Below are positions 1-8,882 of a stretch of DNA of 64,000 nt, piece after piece. Each line of letters opens with the position of its first letter. Within the stretch, counting starts at the first letter, position 1. Location: NCBI GenBank assembly GCA_020403455.1, contig JADBXP010000003.1, positions 62,001-126,000 of the forward strand, in the 5' to 3' direction. Source of the stretch: Chitinophagaceae bacterium. Lineage in GTDB: Bacteria > Bacteroidota > Bacteroidia > Chitinophagales > Chitinophagaceae. A program made the position numbers and the translations under genes. The notes under the pieces are model-generated. The model worked only from the letters and a program-made list of their open reading frames with translations, was not told where the DNA came from and searched no databases.

Positions 1-1298
1 CCTGTCAACTGCATCAGCCACTGACCGGCTGTATTCTTTTGTCCTGTTTTTTTCCATTCCAAAGAAAAATGATAACTGTTCGATTGATTTCGGTAACCAT
101 GATGAGAAAAATGTATTTCATCTACCTCACCAGATGCCGGCTTGATCAGAAATGTCTCCAGGTATCTTGCAGTGAATACTATTTGTTGATTGCTTTTAAT
201 ATTGGCATCCATCCGTAAAAGCAATTTTTGTCCATTCATCTTCTCCATGGATTCATCATACAGCCCCGGATCATAACCATATTCAGTAATTAAATGATTG
301 CGAATGATGGGAAGTATCTTTTTTTTGATCGCATCACCCGGATATTCAGAATGATGAATGAAGTAAGGAATTTGTCTTTGTTGTCTTTCTGCATTGAAAA
401 AATAGAACAACCGGTTTTTTACGATTGCTCCCTGCGCACTCACACCTGAAGTGGTTACCATGAATTTGTCTGGGTTCCATCCCGCTTCTTTTTCAGCAAT
501 GGTTCGTCCTGTCAACTTAGCACCCTGAAAATAATAATACCCTGATTGGGAAGGCCGGTTACTTCCGCGTTTTGTAGTGGTATGAATGGCTGCTCCAGTG
601 AAATGTCCCTGCATCGCATCCATGGGAGTTGTTACCAATCGAATGCTTTCGATGGCCTCCATAGATACGGGAGATACACCTGCTTGTCCGCCATAAGTGC
701 CTGATGCAGCGACTCCAAAAACATCATGACTCACCATTCCATCCGTGTACAATGCATTGTACCTGTAGTTTTGTCCTGCCACTGAAATACTGCCTTCACC
801 ATTGGTCCCTGCTTTCACCTCCGGCAGGATGCGCAGCATTTCATGAAAATGTTTGGAACCGGATGCATATCGATTGACTTGCTCCCCGCTTGCAAGGAAA
901 CCCAATGGACCATGATCAGTTTTGTTGGTGTGCATCTTTGAATACACAACTACTTCTTTTAACCTCTTACTATTTTCCCTCAATTTGACCTCCACCTGTA
1001 TCACTTCTCCAAGTCCGATTCCAATCAGATCAGCCAACATTCCTTTTCCTTGTAAGTGGTGCGCCTCAATGCGATATCCATTTCCCGGGTGTAACCCGGT
1101 AAACAGAAACTGTCCCTTGCTATTGCAAGCTGTTGTATATTTTGTAGTAGTTGGTAAATGGGTTAATACAACAGTCGCTCCCGTCCCAATGGCACCATCT
1201 TCCCAGGTGACAATTCCCCCTAACTCCCCGCCCGTAGGCTGACCCGTTAGCATACCCCAACAACAAAAATGCATCAGCAAAAGAAAGCACTGCTTCAT
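1..1298 (-). CDS. TonB-dependent receptor, Oar-like, N-terminal part (runs off the window)
   Basis: The frame is open from an ATG at 1298 to the window edge (about 432 codons); the C-terminal beta-barrel is missing only because the window ends. A signal peptide (MKQCFLLLMHFCCWGMLTGQ) is followed by a carboxypeptidase-regulatory-like (CnaB-type) domain at about residues 25-115 and then a plug domain. The plug includes SVAGQNYRYNALYTDG and SMEAIESIRLVTTPMDA, typical of Oar-like receptors. It should sit in the outer membrane and use TonB energy for uptake; the substrate cannot be told. It is divergent from ribBA and stands alone here. The family call is firm; the Oar subfamily is by resemblance. 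Confidence 0.88.
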   Translation of the reverse strand, partial: MKQCFLLLMHFCCWGMLTGQPTGGELGGIVTWEDGAIGTGATVVLTHLPTTTKYTTACNSKGQFLFTGLHPGNGYRIEAHHLQGKGMLADLIGIGLGEVIQVEVKLRENSKRLKEVVVYSKMHTNKTDHGPLGFLASGEQVNRYASGSKHFHEMLRILPEVKAGTNGEGSISVAGQNYRYNALYTDGMVSHDVFGVAASGTYGGQAGVSPVSMEAIESIRLVTTPMDAMQGHFTGAAIHTTTKRGSNRPSQSGYYYFQGAKLTGRTIAEKEAGWNPDKFMVTTSGVSAQGAIVKNRLFYFFNAERQQRQIPYFIHHSEYPGDAIKKKILPIIRNHLITEYGYDPGLYDESMEKMNGQKLLLRMDANIKSNQQIVFTARYLETFLIKPASGEVDEIHFSHHGYRNQSNSYHFSLEWKKTGQKNTAGQWLMQLT

Positions 1299-1422
1299 GA
1301 ACAAATCAACAAAAGGCGCAGCCAACTTTGTCAGGTATTTTCCCTTATTGCTATCCGTTTTTTCACGGTATTTTTCATCGGTTTCTTTCCTGAATAAAAC
1401 ATTCTATCTCATTTTTCAAGTG

Positions 1423-1430
1423 TAACTTTG
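1423..1430 (+). promoter_or_regulatory. -7 box TAACTTTG for ribBA
   Basis: Perfect match to the Bacteroidota -7 consensus TAnnTTTG, 17 nt before the ribBA ATG. I see no FMN-riboswitch-like structure in the 149-nt divergent gap between the receptor gene and ribBA. Confidence 0.65.
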
Positions 1431-1447
1431 CCCCCTAATCAGTACAT

Positions 1448-2653
1448 ATGTTAGACAGCATTGAATCGGCCATTGAAGATATTCGCCAGGGAAAACCGGT
1501 GATAGTGGTCGATGATGAAGACAGAGAAAATGAAGGTGATTTTATAGTTGCGGCTGAATTTGCCACACCCGAAATCATCAATTTCATGGTGAAGGAGGGT
1601 AGGGGACTAATCTGTGTTGCCCTTACAGAAGAACGTTGCGCTGCCCTTCAACTGTCTCCGATGGTAACATCCAACACATCCTTGCACGAAACCGCCTTTA
1701 CCGTTTCTGTTGATCTGATCAGCGATGATACCACAACAGGTATCTCAGCTCACGATCGTTCCAAAACAGTTATGGCTTTGGTAGATCCCACTACAAAACC
1801 CGATCAATTGGGCAGGCCCGGACACATCTTTCCTTTGCGTGCTGTTTCAGGTGGCGTACTCAGAAGAGCAGGCCATACAGAAGCTACAGTAGATTTAGCC
1901 CGGTTGGCAGGATTGCAGCCGGGTGGTGCATTGGTTGAAGTTATGAATGAAGATGGCAGCATGGCCCGCCTACCTCAACTACTCGAAATCGGCACCCGTT
2001 TGGGATTGAAAGTTATTTCCATTAAAGACCTGATTGATTTTCGGCTACGCACTGATTCACTAATAGAAGAATTGGTTCGTGTAGATATGCCCACCCAATT
2101 TGGTCATTTTACCCTGGTCGCATTTCGCGAATCACTCACCGGTGCAGAACACCTGGCACTTATCAAGGGTACATGGGACAAAGACGAGCCCGTATTGACA
2201 CGTGTACACAGCAGTTGTTTCACAGGTGATATATTGTCTAGTTTGCGCTGTGATTGCGGTGAACAATTGCACAATGCCATGCAGATGATCGAGCAGGAAG
2301 GAAAGGGGGTGGTAGTGTATATGAACCAGGAAGGAAGGGGTATCGGACTGATCAACAAACTAAAGGCCTATCAATTGCAAGAACAGGGATTGGATACTGT
2401 TGAAGCTAACCTGAAACTGGGCTTTGGCATGGATGACAGAAACTATGGTGTAGGGGCACAGATCTTAAGATACCTGGGAGTTACCCGACTCAAATTATTG
2501 AGCAACAATCCCCGCAAACGTGCCGGATTGAAAGGTTATGGGATAGAAGTTACAGAAGTATTACCAATAGAAACCACACCCAATAGTTATAACCTTCGTT
2601 ATCTACAAACCAAACGAGATAAACTGGGTCATGATATATTGAATGGTCAATAA
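1448..2653 (+). CDS. ribBA: Bifunctional 3,4-dihydroxy-2-butanone-4-phosphate synthase / GTP cyclohydrolase II
   Basis: It catalyses two entry reactions of riboflavin synthesis: ribulose 5-phosphate to dihydroxybutanone phosphate (N-terminal half) and GTP to diaminohydroxyribosylaminopyrimidine phosphate (C-terminal half). The RibB acidic motif [11 protein letters not shown] is at 22-32, with [11 protein letters not shown] and RRAGHTEA further on. The RibA half has the zinc cysteines in [15 protein letters not shown] (about C257, C268, C270) and the NQEGRGIGL loop. The length of 401 aa is normal for the fusion. No other rib genes are nearby. It is convergent with phoH across a 17-nt gap. Confidence 0.97.
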   Translation: MLDSIESAIEDIRQGKPVIVVDDEDRENEGDFIVAAEFATPEIINFMVKEGRGLICVALTEERCAALQLSPMVTSNTSLHETAFTVSVDLISDDTTTGISAHDRSKTVMALVDPTTKPDQLGRPGHIFPLRAVSGGVLRRAGHTEATVDLARLAGLQPGGALVEVMNEDGSMARLPQLLEIGTRLGLKVISIKDLIDFRLRTDSLIEELVRVDMPTQFGHFTLVAFRESLTGAEHLALIKGTWDKDEPVLTRVHSSCFTGDILSSLRCDCGEQLHNAMQMIEQEGKGVVVYMNQEGRGIGLINKLKAYQLQEQGLDTVEANLKLGFGMDDRNYGVGAQILRYLGVTRLKLLSNNPRKRAGLKGYGIEVTEVLPIETTPNSYNLRYLQTKRDKLGHDILNGQ

Positions 2654-2670
2654 AAGGGATCCAGTAGGAA

Positions 2671-3642
2671 TTATCCCTGTTTGTCTTCTCTCTCTTTTTC
2701 TTTTTCGTAGGCCTTGATGATGGCTTTCACCAGTCTGTGTCTCACCACATCTTCCTCGGTCAGATCAATATGGGCAATGCCATCTATCGATTTCAGAATG
2801 CGGGTTGATTTTTCCAATCCACTGCGCATGTTGCGGGGAAGATCGACCTGAGTAGGATCTCCTGTTATAATTGCTTTGGCATTGGCGCCAATTCTTGTCA
2901 GGAACATTTTTAACTGCAGGTCATTGGTGTTCTGGGCTTCATCCAAAATAATGAAAGCATTGTCGAGGGTTCTGCCCCGCATATAGGCCAGAGGTGCAAT
3001 TTCAATGGTGCGGGTGCTCATGTAATAGCCCAGCTTGTCAGCCGGAATCATATCATCCAACGCATCATATAATGGTCGCAGGTACGGATCGATCTTTTCT
3101 TTCAGATCGCCGGGAAGAAATCCCAAACTTTCTCCTGCTTCTACTGCCGGCCTTGTAAGGATGATTTTTTTTACCACCTTATTTTTCAGCGCCCGCACAG
3201 CAAGCGCAACAGCCGTATAGGTTTTACCGGTACCGGCCGGGCCAATGGCAAAAACAATGTCATTGCGGTCAACAGCTTGTACCATCTTTTTCTGGTTCTG
3301 TGTGCGCGCACGAACTGTTTTTCCGTTGGGTCCAAAAACCAGGATGTCATTGGGATGGTGCTCAACAAAGTTGTCAACCGTTTCTGTATCGTCACCCCCA
3401 AGAATCTGTTCAAAATAATTCTCACTCAGGTGCCCGTTTCTTTGCAGGTACTGTACAATCAAATCTATTTTTTCACGAGCCGCTTCAATTTGTTCAGGAG
3501 CACCGCTGATCTTGAGTTGTGTGCCGCGGGATAATATTTTCAGTAGGGGAAACTTTTTTCGGAGGATATCCAGTTTGCCATTGTTGACGCCAAAAAATTC
3601 GATTGGATTTACTGTGTCGAGGTTGATGATGGTATCTGTCAA
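2671..3642 (-). CDS. phoH: PhoH family P-loop ATPase
   Basis: A cytoplasmic PhoH/YbeZ-type ATPase, a family linked to RNA metabolism and ribosome maturation, often near ybeY. An N-terminal KH-like segment (about 1-75) precedes the PhoH domain with Walker A GPAGTGKT at 134-141 and Walker B ILDEAQNT (DEAQ 234-237). Length 323 aa is normal. The start is a TTG at 3642: no ATG or GTG lies in frame between it and the upstream stop, and the family-like N-terminus (TDTIINLDTVNPIEFFGVNN) begins right there. A TAAATTTG -7 box lies upstream. No ybeY is present in the window. Confidence 0.93.
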   Translation of the reverse strand: MTDTIINLDTVNPIEFFGVNNGKLDILRKKFPLLKILSRGTQLKISGAPEQIEAAREKIDLIVQYLQRNGHLSENYFEQILGGDDTETVDNFVEHHPNDILVFGPNGKTVRARTQNQKKMVQAVDRNDIVFAIGPAGTGKTYTAVALAVRALKNKVVKKIILTRPAVEAGESLGFLPGDLKEKIDPYLRPLYDALDDMIPADKLGYYMSTRTIEIAPLAYMRGRTLDNAFIILDEAQNTNDLQLKMFLTRIGANAKAIITGDPTQVDLPRNMRSGLEKSTRILKSIDGIAHIDLTEEDVVRHRLVKAIIKAYEKEKEREDKQG

Positions 3643-3695
3643 TTTGCTTTTCTTTTGGATGGATAATCAGTCAATACTTCATTGACCCTGTCTCT

Positions 3696-3703
3696 CAAAT
3701 TTA
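3696..3703 (-). promoter_or_regulatory. -7 box TAAATTTG for phoH
   Basis: Minus-strand match to TAnnTTTG, about 53 nt upstream of the TTG start. It lies in the 155-nt gap between phoH and rpe, where I see nothing else of note. Confidence 0.5.
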
Positions 3704-3797
3704 AACTTTAATTACACTGATTTCCTAAATATTGTTATGCACAAATGTGGAAATAATTGGGCAGGTTGGAAGGAAGAAAGCCCGGAATAATTTTTCG

Positions 3798-4451
3798 TTA
3801 ATTTCCGATTTCTTTTAGCGCGGCTATGGTTGCAATTGGATCGGAAGATCGGAAAACAGTATTGCCTGCTACCAATACATCGGCACCGGCTTCCAGGATG
3901 GAAGCTGCATTGTCTAAGGTTACGCCCCCGTCAATTTCTATTAGAGCAGTTGATCCGGTTGCTTGTCTAAGCTGTACCAGCTCTTTTATTTTTTGCAAGG
4001 TACCCTGTATGAATTGTTGTCCCCCAAAACCCGGATTAACACTCATCAAACAAATGAGATCTGCATCGGGTAAAATATCGCGTAAAAGTGAGATAGGTGT
4101 ATGCGGATTAACAGCAATTCCCGCCTTCATGCCCAGTGATTTTATTTGCTGGATGTTGCGGTGCAAATGGACACAGGCCTCATAGTGAACAGTCAAAATA
4201 TCAGCACCAGCTTTGTGAAAAGCTTCTGTGAGCAGTTCGGGTCTTTGGATCATCAAGTGCACATCACATACCTTCTTGGTAGCTTTTCTAATCTGCTCAA
4301 TTACAGGAATACCAAAACTGATGTTGGGAACGAAACTTCCATCCATCACATCTAAATGATACCAGTCTGCCTGGCTGGCATTCAGCATGTCACAGTCCTC
4401 GCGGAGCTGTAAAAAATTGGCACTAAGTAGGGAGGGAGCAATCAAAGCCAT
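3798..4451 (-). CDS. rpe: Ribulose-phosphate 3-epimerase
   Basis: It interconverts ribulose 5-phosphate and xylulose 5-phosphate in the pentose phosphate pathway. This is a (beta/alpha)8 barrel with the family signatures HLDVMDGSFVPNISFG (catalytic Asp36), DVHLMI, SVNPGFGGQ (137-144) and EIDGG (catalytic Asp173). Length 217 aa is normal. A TAATTTTG box ends 4 nt before the ATG, so transcription may start at or next to the A of the start codon. The TPR lipoprotein gene lies 30 nt upstream on the same strand and has its own similar promoter. Confidence 0.97.
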   Translation of the reverse strand: MALIAPSLLSANFLQLREDCDMLNASQADWYHLDVMDGSFVPNISFGIPVIEQIRKATKKVCDVHLMIQRPELLTEAFHKAGADILTVHYEACVHLHRNIQQIKSLGMKAGIAVNPHTPISLLRDILPDADLICLMSVNPGFGGQQFIQGTLQKIKELVQLRQATGSTALIEIDGGVTLDNAASILEAGADVLVAGNTVFRSSDPIATIAALKEIGN

Positions 4452-4455
4452 GCCG

Positions 4456-4463
4456 CAAAATTA
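4456..4463 (-). promoter_or_regulatory. -7 box TAATTTTG ending 4 nt before the rpe ATG
   Basis: Exact TAnnTTTG match on the minus strand, separated from the rpe start codon only by CGGC. This geometry predicts a leaderless mRNA. Confidence 0.5.
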
Positions 4464-4481
4464 CTCATTTTTTATTATAGC

Positions 4482-5285
4482 TCAATTGCTGCCATTGGCG
4501 CGTGTCCATGCGGGTATCGGCAAATTGGCATCCAACTGTTTCGCCTGCCGGAAATGTTCCCTGGCATTGGAACTGTCTTTTAGCTTTTCCTCACATTTTG
4601 CCAGCCAATAGTAACCATCAGGGTATGTCCCTTTTAACTGAACAACCAGGTTAAAAATCTTTTTCGCCCCAACCACATTTCCAACATCCCACAGCAGAAA
4701 CCCCTTTTCCATGTGAGCCTCCAGGTATTGATAATTCAACCGAATACAGGCGTCAAAAGATTGTTGTGCCTGCTCAGTCATGGCCTTCCTGGCGAAATAA
4801 ATACCCCGGATGAAATAGGCATGTGATAAAATTGTTCGGTCGGTCCATTCCTCCATGATACTGTTGACGACGATTAATGCAGTGTCATTCTTTTTCTCGG
4901 CGAAAAGATTGGCTGCTTTCAGCAAAACATCAGGGGAACGATAAATTCTGGCGGAATAACGGTAGGCCCGCAAGGCCCCTGAAGTATCTTTGCTTCTTTC
5001 CAGTAAGTCCCCTTTTTTATTCCAGTATCCTGCATTCAGACTATCCCTTTTGATTAAAGTGTCCAGTTGGCGCAATGCTTCCTTCAGATCCCCCAAACTA
5101 TCCAACACATCGACAGAATTTTCTCGCAGGGAAATGCTATCTGGAAATTGATTGATCAGATTGATTTGTTGTAGAACTTCCGGAGACTGTACTTCGGTTA
5201 TGACCGGATTGGTTAATTCGTTGGTTTTTTCCGGCCCGCAGGCGAAAAACAACCCAATTAGGGCTAGTACAATCAGTTGTTTCAT
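4482..5285 (-). CDS. TPR-repeat lipoprotein
   Basis: A predicted lipoprotein (267 aa): the signal peptide ends in the lipobox LFFAC with Cys16. The rest is mostly helical with tetratricopeptide-like repeats (for example the segments around DALRQLDTLIKRDSLNAGYW, DTSGALRAYRYSARIY and AQQSFDACIRLNYQYLEAHM). TPR proteins act as docking scaffolds; the partner is unknown. It is attached to the envelope, and which membrane is not clear. A TATTTTTG box lies 4 nt before the ATG. It precedes rpe by 30 nt, but the separate promoters argue against strict co-transcription. Confidence 0.8.
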   Translation of the reverse strand: MKQLIVLALIGLFFACGPEKTNELTNPVITEVQSPEVLQQINLINQFPDSISLRENSVDVLDSLGDLKEALRQLDTLIKRDSLNAGYWNKKGDLLERSKDTSGALRAYRYSARIYRSPDVLLKAANLFAEKKNDTALIVVNSIMEEWTDRTILSHAYFIRGIYFARKAMTEQAQQSFDACIRLNYQYLEAHMEKGFLLWDVGNVVGAKKIFNLVVQLKGTYPDGYYWLAKCEEKLKDSSNAREHFRQAKQLDANLPIPAWTRANGSN

Positions 5286-5289
5286 AAAG

Positions 5290-5297
5290 CAAAAATA
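5290..5297 (-). promoter_or_regulatory. -7 box TATTTTTG ending 4 nt before the TPR lipoprotein ATG
   Basis: Exact TAnnTTTG match on the minus strand with the 4-nt spacer CTTT before the ATG at 5285. It is another candidate leaderless promoter. Confidence 0.5.
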
Positions 5298-5349
5298 AAG
5301 GCTTCATGAGTTATGACAGTTTTTTGACAAAAAACTTGGTAGACTTGGC

Positions 5350-5357
5350 TACCTTTG
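5350..5357 (+). promoter_or_regulatory. -7 box TACCTTTG for the TolB-like gene
   Basis: Perfect TAnnTTTG match 22 nt before the ATG at 5380. A TTTTTTG run about 23 nt upstream of the box could be the -33 element. Confidence 0.6.
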
Positions 5358-5379
5358 CGGCCTGAAATTTTACCTTGTT

Positions 5380-6474
5380 ATGATCGTACGTAGCCTTTTA
5401 TCGATTTTAGTGGTAGCACTAATTGCCATCAGTGGTTCTTCCTTTAAAGTTCAGGAGGCAAAACCCCTTAATGATACTTTGATTTTTGAAGGTGAAAAGC
5501 ATTTTAAGAATATTCGGCAGTTGACTTTCGGTGGTGATAATGCAGAAGCCTACTGGAGCTACGATGGAACGCATGTTACTTTTCAACGCACCCATCCAAA
5601 AGAAGGTGTTGAGTGTGATCAAATTTTCATAGGTAAGTTACCCGCAGCGGGAGAGAAATTCGAATTCAAATTATTGAGCACAGGCAAGGGAAGAACGACC
5701 TGTTCTTACTTCATGCCCGATGGCAAGCATGTTTTGTACGCATCTACTCATCTGGGCGGTGCTGCTTGTCCGCCGGTTCCCGATCGTGCCAAATACGGCA
5801 ATCGTTACATCTGGCCGCTGTACAATAGCTACGATATATTCATGGCAGATTTGGATGGGAAAATAGTGAAGCAAATCACAACTGCCAAAGGGTACGATGC
5901 TGAAGCTACTTTATCACCCGATGGAAAAAAAATGATTTATTGCAGTGATAAAGGAGGGGATCTGGACTTATATGTCATGAACTTGAAAACAGGGAAAGAG
6001 ATCAAAGTGACCCACGAGTTGGGCTATGATGGTGGTGCGTGGTTTAGTCCGGATGGAAAGAAAATAGTTTGGCGTGCCAGCCGCCCTTCCACCCCCGAAG
6101 CTATTGCCGAATACAAGTCATTATTAGCAGAGGGCATGGTAGCTCCCAATAACATGGAGGTTTTTGTTGCTGACGCAGATGGAAAAAATGCGAAACAAAT
6201 CACCCGCCTGGGTCAAGCCAATTGGGCACCGAACTTCACACCCGATGGTAAGCACATCATCTTCTGTTCCAACCATGAGTACAAAAGAGGATTCCCCTTC
6301 AACATGTACCTCATCGACATGGAGGGAAATGGGTTGACAAAGATCAGCCGTGATAAGGGCTTTGATGCTTTCCCCATGTTCAGTCCGGATGGAAAAAAGA
6401 TTTTGTTCTCCTCCAACCGCAACAACGGGGGGACCCGGGACACCAATCTTTTCATGGCTGATTGGGTAGAGTAG
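5380..6474 (+). CDS. Secreted TolB-like beta-propeller (PD40 repeats) protein
   Basis: An N-terminal signal sequence (about residues 1-25) is followed by a six-bladed-type propeller of WD40-like PD40 repeats. These are recognisable from recurring SPDGKK / PDGKHV motifs with a following DxDLYVM or DIFMAD strand. Length 364 aa. PD40 proteins such as TolB bind partner proteins in the periplasm, but this one lacks the TolB N-terminal domain and sits in no tol operon, so the role is unknown. The next gene on the same strand begins 54 nt downstream of its stop and has a weak promoter-like sequence of its own. Confidence 0.8.
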   Translation: MIVRSLLSILVVALIAISGSSFKVQEAKPLNDTLIFEGEKHFKNIRQLTFGGDNAEAYWSYDGTHVTFQRTHPKEGVECDQIFIGKLPAAGEKFEFKLLSTGKGRTTCSYFMPDGKHVLYASTHLGGAACPPVPDRAKYGNRYIWPLYNSYDIFMADLDGKIVKQITTAKGYDAEATLSPDGKKMIYCSDKGGDLDLYVMNLKTGKEIKVTHELGYDGGAWFSPDGKKIVWRASRPSTPEAIAEYKSLLAEGMVAPNNMEVFVADADGKNAKQITRLGQANWAPNFTPDGKHIIFCSNHEYKRGFPFNMYLIDMEGNGLTKISRDKGFDAFPMFSPDGKKILFSSNRNNGGTRDTNLFMADWVE

Positions 6475-6528
6475 AGCATCCATTCTCAGTTGTCATTTGA
6501 TTTATGTAACTTTCCAAAAACAATTGGT

Positions 6529-6990
6529 ATGCAAACAGGCTTACTGCACTTACATAATTTGTTGCGTTGGGTAATTTTAATCCTGCTACTTTTATCTTTG
6601 GTGAAGGCATTTCGTGCCAAAACCCAACCGGAGTCAATAACGGGCGGGAAGCAGCCACTTTGGTTATTTACACTCATTGCTGCGCACCTTACGCTGTTGC
6701 TGGGACTTTATCAATGGGGTTGGGGTCGGTATGGACTTTTTACGACAACTGTGCCGGAAGGTACCAGTGTGATGAAAGATAGTTTCTTCCGGTTCTACTG
6801 GGTTGAACATCCTGTTGGGATGATTCTCGGTATACTTTGCATCACGCTCGCCTACAGATATAGTAAACAAGCTGCCTACTCTAAAACCTTCTCTTTTTTT
6901 CTGGTAGCATTGATTCTTATCTTGTTGAGCATACCATGGCCCTTCAGAGGTGATATCATCGGAAGACCCTGGTTCCCCGGTGGTCACTGA
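6529..6990 (+). CDS. Small four-helix membrane protein (family sometimes called cytochrome b-like)
   Basis: Predicted inner-membrane protein of 153 aa with four hydrophobic segments (about 10-25, 45-62, 95-112, 122-140). Its first helix contains GLLHLHNLLRWVILILLLL, and it ends with a PWPFRGDIIGRPWFPGGH tail. I recall similar Bacteroidota proteins named cytochrome B, but no clear paired haem histidines support that name. I chose the ATG at 6529: upstream residues in the same frame overlap the promoter-like TAACTTTC and are not hydrophobic. Its 3' end overlaps the convergent phosphoesterase gene by 7 nt. Confidence 0.65.
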   Translation: MQTGLLHLHNLLRWVILILLLLSLVKAFRAKTQPESITGGKQPLWLFTLIAAHLTLLLGLYQWGWGRYGLFTTTVPEGTSVMKDSFFRFYWVEHPVGMILGILCITLAYRYSKQAAYSKTFSFFLVALILILLSIPWPFRGDIIGRPWFPGGH

Positions 6991-7487
6991 TATCCTCGCC
7001 TTCCCAATTCAATGATCTCACAATCTTTTATCTCTTTTCCGTCAATGGAAAAGCGAACAATGGTTCTTTGCTGGTGCCATCCCTGTTGACCAGCTGCTCC
7101 GGGATTGATGTGGAGGTGTTCAAAGTTATGGTCGTACAGGATCTTCAGAATATGTGAATGACCAGTAATGAAGAGTTGTGGCCGGCACTCTTTTATCAAT
7201 GCTTTTGCCTGACCATTGTACCTGCCGGGATAACCTGCAATGTGCAACATCGCCACCTGCACTTCCTCACAGCGAAAACAAGTTTCTTCAGGAAGACGGT
7301 TTCTCAGGTGGTTGTCATCTATGTTTCCGAATACTCCTCTAACCGGCTTGAAGTTCATGAGTTCATCGAGCAGTTCACTGTTGCCCCAATCACCGGCATG
7401 CCAGATCTCGTTGACTTCATCAAAATGCTTGAAAATGGCTTTGTCCAGCCACCCATGTGTATCCGATAACAATCCAATCCTTGTCAT
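6984..7487 (-). CDS. YfcE/MJ0936-type metallophosphoesterase
   Basis: A calcineurin-like phosphoesterase of 167 aa with the five metal-binding blocks in order: GLLSDTHG (D, H), HAGDWGN (D), GNIDDN (N), HIAGYPG (H in place of the usual HG) and GHSH. Single-domain enzymes of this group hydrolyse phosphodiesters in vitro; the cellular substrate is unknown. The variant TAACTTAG box lies 4 nt before the ATG. The gene is convergent with the preceding membrane-protein gene, and the reading frames overlap by 7 nt. Confidence 0.88.
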   Translation of the reverse strand: MTRIGLLSDTHGWLDKAIFKHFDEVNEIWHAGDWGNSELLDELMNFKPVRGVFGNIDDNHLRNRLPEETCFRCEEVQVAMLHIAGYPGRYNGQAKALIKECRPQLFITGHSHILKILYDHNFEHLHINPGAAGQQGWHQQRTIVRFSIDGKEIKDCEIIELGRRGYQ

Positions 7488-7544
7488 CGCACTAAGTTAC
7501 TGTGATTTTAGGGGGAAAGATTTATCTTTCTATCAAATTAGCGC

Positions 7545-8390
7545 ATGCAACGTTTAGTATTCAGTTATTTTCTGGTGCTGCTTTTGATGGCGGCATGCGC
7601 CGGAAGTCATTCTCATGTTGCATTGCCCCATTACACATCTGCTGAGGTAAGACTTACGGGAACGGATTTTTTTGCACGTGCGAATTTGCTTCCATTGGCA
7701 TCCCGTGATTCACTTGCTACCATGGAAATACTCAAAGGAAATTTTCCACGTCGCATGAACAAGTGGGTGACGATTCGATCATCTGTCATTGGTCCCGATG
7801 GGAATTCCATCGTGGCAGCTTATCAGGTAACTTCTGATTATCTCTCATTGGGTACCGATAACGACTGGTGCAGGGTTCCGCTTACTCCCATGGCTGCTCA
7901 GCGCATTGCCGATGCATGGGGTTGTTTTCTGCCAACAAGAAAAATGGTAGATGCCATTTATGAGTCAGCACAAGTAAAATTGGAGCCGGTGCCTATGTAT
8001 GCTTTTCGAGATTCACCGGTGACCATGTTCCAGCACCATCTCATCATTGAAGGCCAGAGAAAGGGGAGAGAGGGATTGATCGCTGGGATAAAAAAAGATA
8101 TCGTGCTTTCTCCGATCGTACCTGCTCATGCCAAACCCAACAGGGAGGCCATCTACGGTTGGCATCGCCTCACTGGTAAAGCCATTCAGCCACTCTATGC
8201 CGGACATGTCAACTGGTATGTTGATTACAGCCATGGTATTCGATTGGTAAAAAATACCCTTCGGGTGAATGGAAAGAAAATGGATTACAGGGATGTGTTG
8301 AAAGATACCCTGCTGCGAACTTTGTTGACAGATGAATCGGCAGCGCCCATGCTCAGGTACGATACATCAGCACCCATACCTCGTTTTTAA
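7545..8390 (+). CDS. Conserved lipoprotein of unknown function
   Basis: A predicted lipoprotein of 281 aa with lipobox LMAAC (Cys18). I do not recognise a named domain. The strongest candidate motif block is in the C-terminal half: AIYGWHRLTGKAIQPLY followed by HVNWYVDYSHGIRLV. It is rich in His, Tyr and Asp and looks like a conserved active or binding site. The region before it (about 160-200) reads IIEGQRKGREGLIAGIKKDIVLSP. Two Cys residues (near 108 and 122) could form a disulfide. The 3' end overlaps the convergent DinB gene by 24 nt. Confidence 0.75.
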   Translation: MQRLVFSYFLVLLLMAACAGSHSHVALPHYTSAEVRLTGTDFFARANLLPLASRDSLATMEILKGNFPRRMNKWVTIRSSVIGPDGNSIVAAYQVTSDYLSLGTDNDWCRVPLTPMAAQRIADAWGCFLPTRKMVDAIYESAQVKLEPVPMYAFRDSPVTMFQHHLIIEGQRKGREGLIAGIKKDIVLSPIVPAHAKPNREAIYGWHRLTGKAIQPLYAGHVNWYVDYSHGIRLVKNTLRVNGKKMDYRDVLKDTLLRTLLTDESAAPMLRYDTSAPIPRF

Positions 8391-8882
8391 AATCTCCAGG
8401 TGATGCAGCTGATGACCGGTGAGGATAAGTCCGATGGATTGTGCGCAAATTGTATAATCTCCCACGCGTCCATGCCTTGCCCATTCATTGTCTTGTACAC
8501 CTGACAGCATGATTGAAGTTGACTGGCGTGAACTTAACCATTCAGCTTGTATTTGTGACCAGGGAATGCTATGCGCCTGCGATTTTTCAACATACACATT
8601 CTCATCAAAAGGCGGGAGTACTTGATCATCTTCACGGATAATCGAAAGCAACCGGTAGCAGAAAATTCTTTCGGTATCAATTAAATGCCGCAGCACTTCC
8701 TGCACACTCCATTTACCCGTAGCGTATTGATGCTTGGCTTTTGAGGCGGGAAGTGAAGTGTAAAAATCAATTAATAATTGACCATGCTTTTCTTGTGCCT
8801 TCACGGCGGAACTGCTTCCTGTCAGCTGGATGTAATTGGTAGCAAAGGATGGATAAATCAATTGGGGAATAGGTATAGTCAT
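8367..8882 (-). CDS. DinB-family four-helix metalloprotein
   Basis: 171 aa, DinB/YfiT-like fold: three metal-binding histidines are expected and visible in LRHLIDTERI (helix 2) and TGHQLHHLEIL (helix 4). Members include thiol-dependent transferases and many uncharacterised proteins, so the reaction is unknown. Its ATG overlaps the TAA stop of the S8 protease gene (TAATG, 1 nt), suggesting translational coupling. Its 3' end runs 24 nt into the convergent lipoprotein gene. Confidence 0.85.
   Translation of the reverse strand: MTIPIPQLIYPSFATNYIQLTGSSSAVKAQEKHGQLLIDFYTSLPASKAKHQYATGKWSVQEVLRHLIDTERIFCYRLLSIIREDDQVLPPFDENVYVEKSQAHSIPWSQIQAEWLSSRQSTSIMLSGVQDNEWARHGRVGDYTICAQSIGLILTGHQLHHLEILKTRYGC

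Noticed and set aside
1299..1447. FMN riboswitch upstream of ribBA
   Set aside because: No RFN-type conserved segments are present, and the promoter box leaves only about a 10-nt leader.
2654..2700. AGGGAT/ATCCCT inverted repeat between ribBA and phoH as a terminator
   Set aside because: The stem is only six pairs with a 12-nt loop and has no following T run on either strand.
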